Shown here in pieces: positions 1 to 9,540 of a DNA stretch of 64,000 nt. The notes under the pieces are model-generated. The model was given only the letters and a program-made list of their open reading frames with translations. It was not told the origin of the DNA and did no database searches. Origin of the DNA: an uncultured Prevotella sp. (GTDB lineage Bacteria > Bacteroidota > Bacteroidia > Bacteroidales > Bacteroidaceae); assembly GCA_900554695.1 (NCBI GenBank), contig USHV01000002.1, positions 56,088 to 120,087 on the forward strand, given 5' to 3'. Within the stretch, counting starts at the first letter, position 1. Every line of letters starts with the position of its first letter. The translations under genes were made by a program, and so were the position numbers.

Positions 1-61
1 GCGCCCGCAGTTCAGCAGAAAGTGCGGCAAGCACAGACAATACGATTATATTTTTATTCAT
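1..61 (-). CDS. N-terminus of an unidentified secreted protein (cut by window edge)
   Basis: An ATG at 59-61 on the minus strand opens a frame to the window edge that encodes MNKNIIVLSVLAALSAELRA. It looks like a signal peptide: a short basic start, a hydrophobic core and an A-x-A-like end. It lies 62 bp beyond the stop of the alpha-2-macroglobulin gene, on the same strand, so it could be the next gene of that operon. In many bacteria the neighbour is penicillin-binding protein 1C, but nothing in these 20 residues shows that. Confidence 0.45.
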   Translation of the reverse strand, partial: MNKNIIVLSVLAALSAELRA

Positions 62-123
62 CAATTATATTTTTGCTTATTATATATTATCTTTTCGTTT
101 ATTATGTTGGGGGTTGTACTTAT

Positions 124-3100
124 TCATTGTTTATCTTCCGACACGCTTATAGTCATAGCGGCAGCCCGTGCCGAATACTCAGGACTGTATGCGCACTGCA
201 CAGTACATGTGCCCGTGCTGTAGGTTCCGGCACGATCGACATAATACTCTGCCTCTACGATATGGCTGCCCTTGGACATTCTGTCGAAGTAATAACCGGT
301 GCGGTTATCGCCCTGCGCACAATAGCATACGCCTCGATAACCACTCAACTGCATCACCGGCTCCATGCAGGCAGCCCTCTTATCGACTATCTGAACGAAA
401 TCATAGTCGCGCGATGCGGTAACGGTGATTCTAACCTTTATCTTATCTCCTACGGCAAGCTGCGCACCATCGGCAAGCACCTTACCGTCTTTCATAATCT
501 CACGCTTAACAGTCATGCCCTCAGAAGCACCGGCTATGTCGGTCACATCCTGCATGAACTGTGCATAGACAGCGCCCCACGACATTCCGTCAGAAGTCTT
601 TTCAACAGTAAAGGTCTTCATGTTGTCACCGGTACGCGATGTCTTCACATAACCGAGTCCGGCTGTAGCCTTCGGCAGTTCGAGCTTCGAGCCGTTGACT
701 TTGAGTACAGGCTGATGCGTCACTGTTGTGAACATATCATCCTTGTTGCCGTTCATGAAAGCATATACTGCATCAACACTGTTCAAAGGAGTATCCCATC
801 CCTGCGTACGTTTAGACTGCAACAGCCAGCGCTGCATTTCTTTTATCGTGGTGACATCCTCTGGAGTGATGGTCTGCAAAGCCTCGATGACAGCCGTCTG
901 AGTAGGAATGCGGTAGTCATACCACGAATAATATGCCTTCGGTGTGTCGAAATAGCGTCCCATCTCCTCGTTAAATACGGAGTACTCCTTAACACTGCGC
1001 AACAGCTCGGCGGCCTTATCACAATGTCCACTGCCTGACATTATCACAGCGACATTAGCTTTTCCGGCTATGGTCAGTCCGGTATTCTGCTTTGACAACA
1101 AGTTCACCAGATAATCGTATTCAGCCTTTCTCTGCGAAGTAAGTTTTTGTCCGCTGAGCGTACATATATAAAGATATGTGACAGCAAGCTCGCTCGGACG
1201 CAGGTTTTTCTCGCCCTTGCTCTCCGCTTTCTTCAGATTCTCGACCTCAACAGCCATCTTTTTGCCTAGATAATCGATTGCAGAAATCAACATTCCCGTC
1301 GTTTCCTTGTCGACACCGGTCATGGCATTGAGTCTAACAAGCATCTCCGCAACAGTAGATGTCATATAAACATTGCCGCCCATACCAGGCCACCATGAGA
1401 ACGAACCGTCACCGTTCTGTAGTTTTTTAAGCTTTGTCAGAACGTCATTAAGCCTGTATTCCATCGCAGACTCGTCGAAGAAGCCCGTGAGCAGGCGTTT
1501 CTGGTCAGCTTCTTTCTCAGCATCCATGAGCCAAGGAGTCTCACTGAGCACAACAGACTTGAGCTCCTCATTCTTCTGAAGACTGCTCATGAGCGATGTC
1601 TCGTCGCCGCTCTCCTGACGCCACAACTCAAGAACACGCTTAAAGTCGGGCACGCTCTCCACGATATTACGTCCAAGACTGCCGGCATAATATGCAGCGG
1701 CAAGACTCAGAGCATTGTTTTCGTTGGTCTCGGCAATGGTCGGCAGCGTCTGCAGGATGAGCCAAGCAGGATTATCGGTATATTCAACTGTCAGTTTGTT
1801 GTCCTTATCATTCACCGCAAACATCTGCTTAAGGTCGATCGTATGTTCGCCTGCACCGTCCCAAGTGAATGCCTTTGTGTTTATGACAAGCTCGCGATCG
1901 GGCATCACAGCCAGATAATGCTGCTCGCCATCGCTATATCCACGGCCAGAAGCAACGACTCGGCAGATGAGCAATCCGTCGTTGTCTATCTTATCCATAT
2001 CGAATGTGAAGCTGACAGCAGACGTCTCACCTTTCTTCACATTATATTTAACGGTCTGATGATAGACCTCCTTTTCGTCCTCAGGATTGAGCAGAGAAAG
2101 ACGCGCAGTACCCGTGACGTCCTTCTCAGACGTGTTGAACAGACGTGCCGAGATGCTCACCTTGTCGCCCTTACGTACAAAACGCGGAACATTAGGCTGC
2201 ACCATCACCGTCTTCTGCGCCACCGCCTCGCCTTCGAGCATGCCGCTGTTCATGTCCTTGTCGTGCGCAATGCCCATGAACTTCCATGTGGTTATGCTTT
2301 CCGGAAGGGTGAACTTTATACTGATATTTCCTTTTTCGTCGGTTGTGAGACCGGGATAGAAGAACGCCGTCTCGTTGAAGTTCTCACGTATCTGGGGCGT
2401 CTGTCCGGAGTCCTCTTCCAATGTTACGGTCTCTTTTGTCCCCCTTATCATGATGTTGTCGCCCGATGCGTCCTCCACCGTTCTGGCGTAACCTACACTC
2501 ATCACCTCATCACTGCCAGACATGGGCTGCGCTATCATCTCCTTCGACCGGAGCACCTCACCTTTTGCCATCAGCACTTCATTTACTGCAACAATGCCAA
2601 GCAATGGCGTCACATCATAATGCCCGAAGTCCAGTCCGCGCTCGTCAAGAAGCTTGAGAGGCATCTCGCCATACACTCCTATGTTTGTGGCGTAACGCGC
2701 AGACCACGATGTGAACGGCAGACTGTAATAAATTGGCATTGAGAGTGACCACGAATGGCTGCGCAACTGGTCGAGCGACTTATCATAGAGTGTGGCCAGA
2801 AGCTGTGCGGTGGCAGGCGTTCCGTCCGGACGTGTGACACTGAGTGTCCATTCCTCTTTCTGTCCCGGAGTGAGTCTGTCGCGGAAAGTGGTCCACTTCA
2901 TCAACAAACGTGTATCCTTCTTAGGATGACGCAAAGATACACTATGGCGGTAAAGAATGCCACCCTTAACCCATGCATAATTAAGCAGAATGCCGTCGCC
3001 ATACTCCGGTTTGTAGGTAAACTGACGTGTATGAAGTTCATCACGCAACGTCATTGTGCCGTTCTCGAGTACACGATCGCCTGAAAATACCGTGTAGAAC

Positions 3101-5658
3101 ACGTGAAGCAGACTGTCGGAAGCACCGAGCTGCACATACACAGGACGTCCGTCAGCATTGAACTCATCGGCAGAAGCATAGAACCAGTCGTGTGTCTCTA
3201 CCACTGCTTTCTTGTCCTGCATAGTGAATACAACGAACTCACGGTCGATAGTGTCGTTGCCGCAATAAGCTATAAGACGATGTTTCATCGACTTGAGCTG
3301 TGCGGATGATATTTCGGCAGGCACATTTGCCTTGCATGTATATTTCTGATTGTCGATATAGAACGTAACATCACCGTCGATATTCTCGCCGGCATTGTTA
3401 CGGTATAAGAATGTAATGGTCTTCAGACTGTCACGCTCCACTCTCTCAGGCAGGTTGCAATCAAACGATGTAGGACGATCGCTCAGTGGAATACTTGTCT
3501 CACCCTGGTGGGTCTCACCGGCCACATCGGTGACACTTGCGCTGACATCGAAACTATAGTAACGGTTTGGACGCTCGTCCATTGTCTCGGGAAGCGAAAC
3601 CGGAACCTTTATGCTGAATGTGCCGTCGCTGCCTGTGGCGATGGTGTCTGACGCAATCTGTACCTCCTGCTCATTTGTTCCGTAATAGCGCCAGAGCATG
3701 GACGGACGGCGCGTTACCGTATAGACAACCCGCGCTCCCTGCACAGGTACTCCGGCATAGGTCTTTGCCGAACCTTTCACTATGACCGTGTCGCCAGAAC
3801 GGTAATTGGCTGTGAGCTTGTCAAACTGAACATCGAACGTCGGACGTTTGTACTCTTCGACGGAGAACGAGGTATATCCGTTGTTGCCGAAATCACATCT
3901 TACGGAGAAGGTTCCCGGCAGACAAGACGAAGGAAGCACAAAATCGGCAGACGCCATACCGAAACCGTCGGTCACGACTTTCTGTTTTCCAATCTCCTTA
4001 TAGTTGGCATCGCGCAGCGTGAGTGTCATTGCCTTGCCCGAAAGAGCCACCGACCGTTTGGTCTCACCGTTATAATTGTATGCCAAGGCAGCCAGATGCA
4101 CGGTCTGACCCGGGCGGTATATACGGCGGTCGGTGTAAAGATTGACATAATCAACCGAACGACTACTCTCATTATAAAAGAATCTTCCGCTTAACTGATC
4201 CACCGGAGAAGCCTTGTCATCATCGGTATAAATGTAATACGACTGTATGAAATCAAGTTTACGGTTGTACAAAGTCTCTCCATCGGCGTTGCATGTCAGC
4301 GTCTCAACGTCTTTATTATTTTCATTACGAAGGGCAACAGACGTGATGCGTATCTTCGCTCCCGGCACGGGTTCACCCGTAGTTGCATTCACAGCAACAA
4401 GACGTATGTTGTTGCCGGGCATATTCTCTGTCACAAGCATGAGGTTGCTCACACGCAGCAGGGCACGCTCCACCGGAACGCTGATATTATCGGTTGTGAA
4501 CTCCACAAGATACACACCATTCTTCAGACCGTCTATCTGCATGCTGTCGTTCACAATCTTGTATGGCGGCAGACCTATGTAGCGACGTGTCTGAGTGAAC
4601 GGTTCATCGGGAGCCAACAGTTTCTTCAGTTTTGCATAATCGTCCGCATCGGCAGGGTTGAGATCAGTGTCACCATTTACATTGACGCGGCGCACGGTCA
4701 TCGTCAGCTCACCAATGTTGCACAGTGAAGCAACAATCACCTTGCGAGGCACGCCGGGCAAAGCCACTTGGTCGCCTATCGAGACATTGAAATAAGGCAT
4801 GGTCAGTCTCTTCACCGCATTACGCAGGACATTCATTCTGGGCCATGCGCCCCACTTCACCAGCGCATAGTCGATGTAGTTCATCTTGTCTTCCGGCGTG
4901 GCGTCCTCCGACGCTTCCATGAATTTGTAGCGCTCTATCGCCAGCTCACCGGCAACAGTCAGGTCGCCATACTTTTCGATGAGTGAGTCTATGGACTGCA
5001 GATACTTCGATTTCTGCATTCTCAGCGTGTTGCCCGTGCGGTTCTGCTGTATCATCTTCAGCGCACAGAAACATGCGGCGGCACGGTTGCCTACTTTCTC
5101 ATAATAGTCGTGCAGAATGTCATAGCGGCCGGCCTCCATTCCGAGCACGTGCAACATATCGTCGCCGAATATGCGACTATCCACGCCGTCTTCAACAAAC
5201 GGACTGTATCCGGTGGCGAAAGCGCGTGCCAGCTCGTCGGGATGTGTCAGCGAAAGACTGTAGAACGCCTCGCTGCGTGCAGCCGCATCGTCACATAGTG
5301 TAGGCCGTTTCTTATAGACGGTACCTATCACCGAATTGTAAACGGCAGCCAAAACCACGTCCTTCGATTCCGCCTTCTTTGCATCAGCCTCGAGTCTGCG
5401 CACGGCAGGAGCGAGCGAATCGGGCGATATGCTGCTCCATGCGCCCATCTTGCTCACCTGCGCTTTGAGCAGATGACCATAGGCGCGGTCGGCCTCAGCC
5501 TTTGCTATTATCTTGTCGAGAATCTCTATCTGTGTTTTCGGCAAATCCTTCTCTCTTGCCGCAGCCTCCTTTTTCCACAACGTGGTGTAACTGTCGGCAT
5601 ACATCATTGTAGGCACCATGGCTATAACGAATATGATAAAAAGTAATCTTTGTCTCAT
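124..5658 (-). CDS. Alpha-2-macroglobulin family protein, large Bacteroidetes form, no thioester motif
   Basis: A 1844-residue secreted or periplasmic protein with an N-terminal signal peptide (residues 1-21, ending MMYA). Residues about 30-290 form a helical, TPR-like region rich in alanine and aromatic residues. Macroglobulin beta domains follow, with the MG2 signature YTDRRIYRPGQTV at 508-520. The A2M-domain signature FNETAFFYPGLTTDEKGN starts near 1093 and is followed by the typical LPESITTWKF. The helical thioester-domain region follows (about 1300-1600). Where thioester members carry CxEQ, this protein reads TLPTIAETNENNALS (about 1305-1319), with no Cys-Glu-Gln. It probably does not form a covalent protease trap. 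Bacterial relatives are thought to protect the envelope from host or rival proteases; here that is inference. It is the only complete gene on this side of the window edge. Confidence 0.93.
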   Translation of the reverse strand: MRQRLLFIIFVIAMVPTMMYADSYTTLWKKEAAAREKDLPKTQIEILDKIIAKAEADRAYGHLLKAQVSKMGAWSSISPDSLAPAVRRLEADAKKAESKDVVLAAVYNSVIGTVYKKRPTLCDDAAARSEAFYSLSLTHPDELARAFATGYSPFVEDGVDSRIFGDDMLHVLGMEAGRYDILHDYYEKVGNRAAACFCALKMIQQNRTGNTLRMQKSKYLQSIDSLIEKYGDLTVAGELAIERYKFMEASEDATPEDKMNYIDYALVKWGAWPRMNVLRNAVKRLTMPYFNVSIGDQVALPGVPRKVIVASLCNIGELTMTVRRVNVNGDTDLNPADADDYAKLKKLLAPDEPFTQTRRYIGLPPYKIVNDSMQIDGLKNGVYLVEFTTDNISVPVERALLRVSNLMLVTENMPGNNIRLVAVNATTGEPVPGAKIRITSVALRNENNKDVETLTCNADGETLYNRKLDFIQSYYIYTDDDKASPVDQLSGRFFYNESSRSVDYVNLYTDRRIYRPGQTVHLAALAYNYNGETKRSVALSGKAMTLTLRDANYKEIGKQKVVTDGFGMASADFVLPSSCLPGTFSVRCDFGNNGYTSFSVEEYKRPTFDVQFDKLTANYRSGDTVIVKGSAKTYAGVPVQGARVVYTVTRRPSMLWRYYGTNEQEVQIASDTIATGSDGTFSIKVPVSLPETMDERPNRYYSFDVSASVTDVAGETHQGETSIPLSDRPTSFDCNLPERVERDSLKTITFLYRNNAGENIDGDVTFYIDNQKYTCKANVPAEISSAQLKSMKHRLIAYCGNDTIDREFVVFTMQDKKAVVETHDWFYASADEFNADGRPVYVQLGASDSLLHVFYTVFSGDRVLENGTMTLRDELHTRQFTYKPEYGDGILLNYAWVKGGILYRHSVSLRHPKKDTRLLMKWTTFRDRLTPGQKEEWTLSVTRPDGTPATAQLLATLYDKSLDQLRSHSWSLSMPIYYSLPFTSWSARYATNIGVYGEMPLKLLDERGLDFGHYDVTPLLGIVAVNEVLMAKGEVLRSKEMIAQPMSGSDEVMSVGYARTVEDASGDNIMIRGTKETVTLEEDSGQTPQIRENFNETAFFYPGLTTDEKGNISIKFTLPESITTWKFMGIAHDKDMNSGMLEGEAVAQKTVMVQPNVPRFVRKGDKVSISARLFNTSEKDVTGTARLSLLNPEDEKEVYHQTVKYNVKKGETSAVSFTFDMDKIDNDGLLICRVVASGRGYSDGEQHYLAVMPDRELVINTKAFTWDGAGEHTIDLKQMFAVNDKDNKLTVEYTDNPAWLILQTLPTIAETNENNALSLAAAYYAGSLGRNIVESVPDFKRVLELWRQESGDETSLMSSLQKNEELKSVVLSETPWLMDAEKEADQKRLLTGFFDESAMEYRLNDVLTKLKKLQNGDGSFSWWPGMGGNVYMTSTVAEMLVRLNAMTGVDKETTGMLISAIDYLGKKMAVEVENLKKAESKGEKNLRPSELAVTYLYICTLSGQKLTSQRKAEYDYLVNLLSKQNTGLTIAGKANVAVIMSGSGHCDKAAELLRSVKEYSVFNEEMGRYFDTPKAYYSWYDYRIPTQTAVIEALQTITPEDVTTIKEMQRWLLQSKRTQGWDTPLNSVDAVYAFMNGNKDDMFTTVTHQPVLKVNGSKLELPKATAGLGYVKTSRTGDNMKTFTVEKTSDGMSWGAVYAQFMQDVTDIAGASEGMTVKREIMKDGKVLADGAQLAVGDKIKVRITVTASRDYDFVQIVDKRAACMEPVMQLSGYRGVCYCAQGDNRTGYYFDRMSKGSHIVEAEYYVDRAGTYSTGTCTVQCAYSPEYSARAAAMTISVSEDKQ

Positions 5659-5748
5659 AATCTGATTTTTTATGATATTAATTTCCGCCTTTCCTCATCT
5701 GTCATCAAAATAAACATTTTGGCATGACCGGTGATGGATATATTATTG

Positions 5749-5756
5749 CAAATATA
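5749..5756 (-). promoter_or_regulatory. Putative -7 element of the alpha-2-macroglobulin gene
   Basis: On the minus strand this reads TATATTTG, a perfect TAnnTTTG box, 90 bp upstream of the start codon. A CAAA (minus TTTG) at 5781-5784 could be the -33 element, but its 24-bp spacing is longer than usual. Confidence 0.5.
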
Positions 5757-6285
5757 CAAATATTACAAAAAACGACCAATCAAAATGACAAACTTTTAGT
5801 TATGTTTCCGTTTTTTTATCGCCATGGCAACAAAAGGGTGACACATAGATAAAACACATGAATGATAAAAAAACGCCGGACGGCCGACACAACAGGAAAC
5901 CAACAGGCTGAAACCTCGGACTGGAATACGGTAGAAAAACCGGCGGATGTGTCCGCATGTCATACAATGACAAAAAGACATGTCATCCCAACCGCCGACC
6001 GTCATAACAGGAACAATTGATGATAAAGCCCAATGTAAAAATTGTAAATAATCATCGGGTTTAACATCTTTTTGCACAAACTGATACAAACTCTGCATGA
6101 TTTATGCATTACATCTACAGAAAACAAAACACAGCAAGACCAGAAATCGGATGTGCGATGTTGAGAAATGAAGTACAGAATCTTCAAAATATAAAAATAA
6201 ACAGGACGCGCTCTTTCATTAAAAACGCCTGTCACGTTTTTCAATGAGAAAGTAGTCGATATTAATAATTAACTTAATTAAGAAT
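5757..6285. other. Intergenic region between divergent genes, no gene seen
   Basis: About 530 bp without a convincing reading frame. A short perfect inverted repeat (TGTCAT-ACA-ATGACA) lies at 5958-5972 inside a GC-rich stretch flanked by cggcgg and ccgccg, which could fold into a larger hairpin. No clear TAnnTTTG promoter for the nigD-like gene was found. Confidence 0.4.
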
Positions 6286-7041
6286 ATGAAAAGGTTGAAA
6301 TTATCTCTGCTTTTATTAAGTATCTTGTCTGTTGGAATGACTTTCCAATCGTGTGATGACGACAACGACAACTACTATTATTATCCGATAAACCGTCCGA
6401 ACGCAATAGTGACAGTGAAACCGGAGGGCTACGGACAGAAGTTCTTCTTGCAGCTCGACGACTCTACCACGCTCACGCCGCTCAACATGAACCGTTCGCC
6501 ATACGGAAGCAAGGAAGTAAGAGCTTTCGTAAACTTCAGTTATGCTGAACAACAGAACGACAAACGCAACTTCAATGTTTACGTTAACTGGATGGACAGC
6601 ATCCTTACCAAGCAGACCGCTCCTGATCTCGGAACACAGAACGACCTGAAATATGGAGACGATCCGGTGGAGATAGGCACGAGCGACTGGGTTACAATAG
6701 CCGAGGACGGATATCTGACACTGAGCTTCAAGACCAGATGGGGAGGCACAAGACCTCACTACGTGAACCTTGTGACAGGCTCTAACCCGGACGATCCGTA
6801 TGAAGTGACATTCTATCACAATGCCGACGGCGACGTGAACGGATATTGGGGATATGGCATCGTGGCCTTCAAGCTCGACAAACTGCCCGACACCAACGGC
6901 AAGACAGTGGATCTGACGCTGAAGTGGAAATCGTTTAACGGCGACCGCAAGGTGACATTCAAATACTGCACACGCAAGTCGTCAACGGCAAGCGCAAAGG
7001 CTGTGGTGGCTCCTACGGAATATATGAAGAACCTGAAATAA
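6286..7041 (+). CDS. NigD-like lipoprotein
   Basis: A 251-residue protein with a lipoprotein signal peptide: basic MKRLK start, hydrophobic stretch, and Cys23 in the context TFQSCDDDND, so the mature protein begins with an acidic tether typical of surface-exposed Bacteroidetes lipoproteins. The body (AIVTVKPEGYGQKFFLQLDDSTTLTP and later YLTLSFKTRWG) matches the NigD family, named from the nigrescin locus of Prevotella nigrescens. The family's function is unknown. The gene stands alone, with a long 3' untranslated region running toward the convergent MATE gene. Confidence 0.85.
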   Translation: MKRLKLSLLLLSILSVGMTFQSCDDDNDNYYYYPINRPNAIVTVKPEGYGQKFFLQLDDSTTLTPLNMNRSPYGSKEVRAFVNFSYAEQQNDKRNFNVYVNWMDSILTKQTAPDLGTQNDLKYGDDPVEIGTSDWVTIAEDGYLTLSFKTRWGGTRPHYVNLVTGSNPDDPYEVTFYHNADGDVNGYWGYGIVAFKLDKLPDTNGKTVDLTLKWKSFNGDRKVTFKYCTRKSSTASAKAVVAPTEYMKNLK

Positions 7042-7193
7042 ACCGGATGTGTCGCCGACGGCGTGCATCTGACGTCTCACAGCCAACCCGCTTGGTAAGT
7101 CTAACACATGCAACCGATACGGCGGCCATACGACAAAAATAAAAAGTAAAGTAATAAGTACATTCTCATAGGCTTTAAACTTTGATTCATCTC

Positions 7194-8525
7194 TCATCGG
7201 GATGTCTTCTCTGAAGGAAGAGAGGGCATCCTTTTTTTGTGGCCTGCGAAAAGCAATGTCTGTATAATGCTACGCGAGACGAGATAGACGATGAAGGCGA
7301 ACCATAGGGCGTGATTGCCCCACCCCGTGCGGAGCGACATGTAAACGCCGAAAAACAGGAGTGCCGACACTATGGACGAGAGCATCATGCCGCGCGTGGC
7401 CGTGACGCCGATAAACACTCCGTCCCAGACAAAGGCTGCCATGCCTGCAACCGGAATAGCCACTGCCCAGGGGAAATAAGCGGCTGCGGAGGCTATGACC
7501 GTGGTGTCGTCGGTGAGCAGCGAGAGGAAAGCGCTGCCGCCAAAGGCATACAGGGCCGTGTAGGCAACGACGAGTATGACGCCCCACACGAACAGATGGC
7601 GCACCGTGGAACGGAACATCTGCGCATTGCGCGCGCCGTAGTAGCGGCCGCAGAGCGCCTCGCCGGCATAGGCGAAACCATCCATGACGTATGAAAACAG
7701 CGTGAAAAGCTGCATGAGCAGAGTGTTTACCGCCAGGACAACAGCACCGTGAGACGCTCCGGCTGAAAGGAAAAACAAATTCACTGCCACTATGAACAAG
7801 GTGCGGATGAAGATGTCGCGGTTGACACTGAAGAAGCGACACATGGCGTGGAAATCGAACAGTCCGACGGCGGAATAATGGTTGCGGAGGCGGCCATAGA
7901 CCACGACAAGCGACACCACGGCTGCCAGCAGACCGGCATACTGGGCAATGAGCGTGCCGAGAGCCACGCCCTCTACCTTCATACCGAACACATAAACCAA
8001 ACTAAGACTTGCGGCGATATTGACTACATTCTGCATTATGGAGATGAACATCGGTATGCGTGTGTTCTGCATGCCGATGAACCAGCCCGTAAATCCGTAA
8101 AGACAGAGCATGGCGGGAGCGCCCCACACACAGATGCCATAGTAGGTGCGGACAAACACTGAGATGTCAGGCGAAGGACCGATAACCCTGAGCGCAAGAC
8201 TCAAAATCGGATGACGGAAAAGAATTATCAGCGCCGCAACGACAAGCGCAACGGTGAGCGAGCGCAACAACAGGCGCACGACATCGGGCAGATCGCGGCG
8301 TCCGAACGACTGCGAGGTCATTCCGCTCGTACCCATACGCAGAAAACCGAATATCCAATATATCACATTGAATATCATAGAACCGACAGCTATCGCACCG
8401 ATATACACGGCATCGCCCATGTGCCCCACTATGGTCACATCGACAAGTCCGAGCAGGGGCACGGTGATGTTTGAGACAATGGACGGAAGAGCTATACGAA
8501 GTATCTGACGGTTTATCTGGTTCAT
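7194..8525 (-). CDS. MATE family multidrug/toxin efflux transporter
   Basis: A polytopic inner-membrane exporter of the DinF/NorM-type MATE superfamily, driven by Na+ or H+. The start chosen is the ATG at 8523-8525 (MNQINRQILRIALPSIVSNI), giving 443 residues, the normal family length. The frame extends upstream to 8591, but that would place the start above the likely promoter at 8562-8569. About twelve hydrophobic segments are visible. The N-terminal LALPS-like helix and VDVTIVGHMGD loop are characteristic of the family. Substrate cannot be told from sequence. It is transcribed singly and converges with the nigD-like gene. Confidence 0.93.
   Translation of the reverse strand: MNQINRQILRIALPSIVSNITVPLLGLVDVTIVGHMGDAVYIGAIAVGSMIFNVIYWIFGFLRMGTSGMTSQSFGRRDLPDVVRLLLRSLTVALVVAALIILFRHPILSLALRVIGPSPDISVFVRTYYGICVWGAPAMLCLYGFTGWFIGMQNTRIPMFISIMQNVVNIAASLSLVYVFGMKVEGVALGTLIAQYAGLLAAVVSLVVVYGRLRNHYSAVGLFDFHAMCRFFSVNRDIFIRTLFIVAVNLFFLSAGASHGAVVLAVNTLLMQLFTLFSYVMDGFAYAGEALCGRYYGARNAQMFRSTVRHLFVWGVILVVAYTALYAFGGSAFLSLLTDDTTVIASAAAYFPWAVAIPVAGMAAFVWDGVFIGVTATRGMMLSSIVSALLFFGVYMSLRTGWGNHALWFAFIVYLVSRSIIQTLLFAGHKKRMPSLPSEKTSR
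7200..7240 (+). terminator. Terminator for the nigD-like gene, inside the MATE coding region
   Basis: On the plus strand an imperfect stem (ggatgtcttctct paired with agagggcatcc, some G-U pairs) is followed by seven T residues. It lies inside the last codons of the convergent MATE gene, so the two transcripts would overlap by about 40 nt. Confidence 0.5.
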
Positions 8526-8561
8526 CTGGTTTGCTGTGTATATATTGTTGTTTTCAGAGCG

Positions 8562-8569
8562 CAAAATTA
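8562..8569 (-). promoter_or_regulatory. -7 element for the MATE gene
   Basis: The minus strand reads TAATTTTG (TAnnTTTG), 37 bp upstream of the ATG at 8525. No well-spaced TTTG was found upstream. The position supports the shorter MATE start. Confidence 0.5.
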
Positions 8570-8622
8570 TCTGTTTAAAGACAAACGCCAAGCGCCGCGT
8601 TTCTGTTTTAACATTTATTCGC

Positions 8623-8674
8623 TTTGAGATTCAAGCACCTTGAGTTATCTTTGCACCCGTTGGCATTATCTTTG
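8623..8674 (+). promoter_or_regulatory. Promoter region of bcp with two -7 boxes
   Basis: TTTG at 8623-8626, a 19-bp spacer, then TATCTTTG at 8646-8653: an exact Bacteroidetes promoter. A second TATCTTTG lies at 8667-8674, 21 bp on, without its own well-spaced TTTG. Two alternative start points are therefore possible 50-75 bp upstream of the gene. Confidence 0.75.
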
Positions 8675-8723
8675 CTCTGAATAATAAAAAGGAATTATAA
8701 ACAATAAAAAAAGGAATAAGATT

Positions 8724-9176
8724 ATGGAAATAGGAAGCAAGGCTCCGGAAATACTGGGCGTTGACCAGAACGGTAAGGAAGTACGTTTGAGCGATTACGC
8801 AGGTAAGAAACTCGTGTTATATTTCTATCCCAAGGACTCTACTCCTGGATGCACAAGCGAGGCATGCAGCCTGCGCGACAACTACAAAGAGCTGAAGGCT
8901 AAGGGATATGAGGTTGTAGGCGTAAGCGTGGACAGCGAGAAGTCGCACCAGAAATTCATCGAGAAAAACCAACTGCCGTTCACTCTCATTGCCGATACAG
9001 ATAAGAAACTTGTTGAGGAATTCGGTGTATGGGGCGAGAAGAAAATGTGTGGCAGGACATATATGGGTACGTTCCGCACGACATTCATCATCGACGAGAA
9101 CGGCGTAGTGGTAAATATCATGGGGCCGAAACAGATTAAAGTGAAAGAACACGCCGGACAGATTCTCAGTCTGTAA
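8724..9176 (+). CDS. bcp: Thiol peroxidase, Bcp/PrxQ-type peroxiredoxin
   Basis: A 150-residue cytosolic peroxidase that reduces hydrogen peroxide and organic peroxides, recycled by thioredoxin. The active-site motif PKDSTPGCTSEACSLRD is clear: peroxidatic Cys43 and resolving Cys48 five residues later, as in two-cysteine PrxQ enzymes. The thioredoxin fold is complete and of normal length, ending FIIDENGVVV...AGQILSL. Expressed alone from an exact promoter and followed by a strong terminator. An oxidative-stress role fits a gut or oral anaerobe; no specific operator was recognised. Confidence 0.96.
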   Translation: MEIGSKAPEILGVDQNGKEVRLSDYAGKKLVLYFYPKDSTPGCTSEACSLRDNYKELKAKGYEVVGVSVDSEKSHQKFIEKNQLPFTLIADTDKKLVEEFGVWGEKKMCGRTYMGTFRTTFIIDENGVVVNIMGPKQIKVKEHAGQILSL

Positions 9177-9191
9177 GGCAAGCAAAATATT

Positions 9192-9230
9192 GTGTCTGAG
9201 TTGTATTCTTACTTCTCAGACACTTTTTTT
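9192..9230 (+). terminator. Rho-independent terminator of bcp
   Basis: A perfect 9-bp stem (gtgtctgag at 9192-9200 with ctcagacac at 9215-9223) is followed directly by seven T residues. Confidence 0.85.
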
Positions 9231-9540
9231 ATCTCTCAGACAGAGAAACATCAAGCCCCATACGACAAATAACCGTGTGAATAAAAATTGTCTTTCCGTC
9301 ATGAAAAACCTGATGTCTTAATATCTGATAAGCCTTGCACCGCCCGATGGAAATTCAGTTGAGATTGGTTTTTATTCATGAAATGACATTTGGTTTCGGA
9401 AAAACCAATAGCTGTGAGCGGCTTTATAAACAATGACATTATATTTATTCCGTAATAATAAATCCGCATTGCCACAACCGATACATAATAAACGCAAAGT
9501 CAATAAATCCTTTCCGCGCATTTCCTTACATCTGACATAA

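Noticed and set aside
22..1038. Long plus-strand frame opposite the alpha-2-macroglobulin gene
   Set aside because: A shadow of a strongly coding minus strand; no domain, signal or ribosome site.
5796..6244. Overlapping minus-strand frames upstream of the alpha-2-macroglobulin gene
   Set aside because: Poor composition, no conserved motif, and partly over a hairpin-like stretch.
8526..8591. Upstream start for the MATE protein
   Set aside because: The 22 extra residues are encoded across the -7 element and are absent from the usual family N-terminus.
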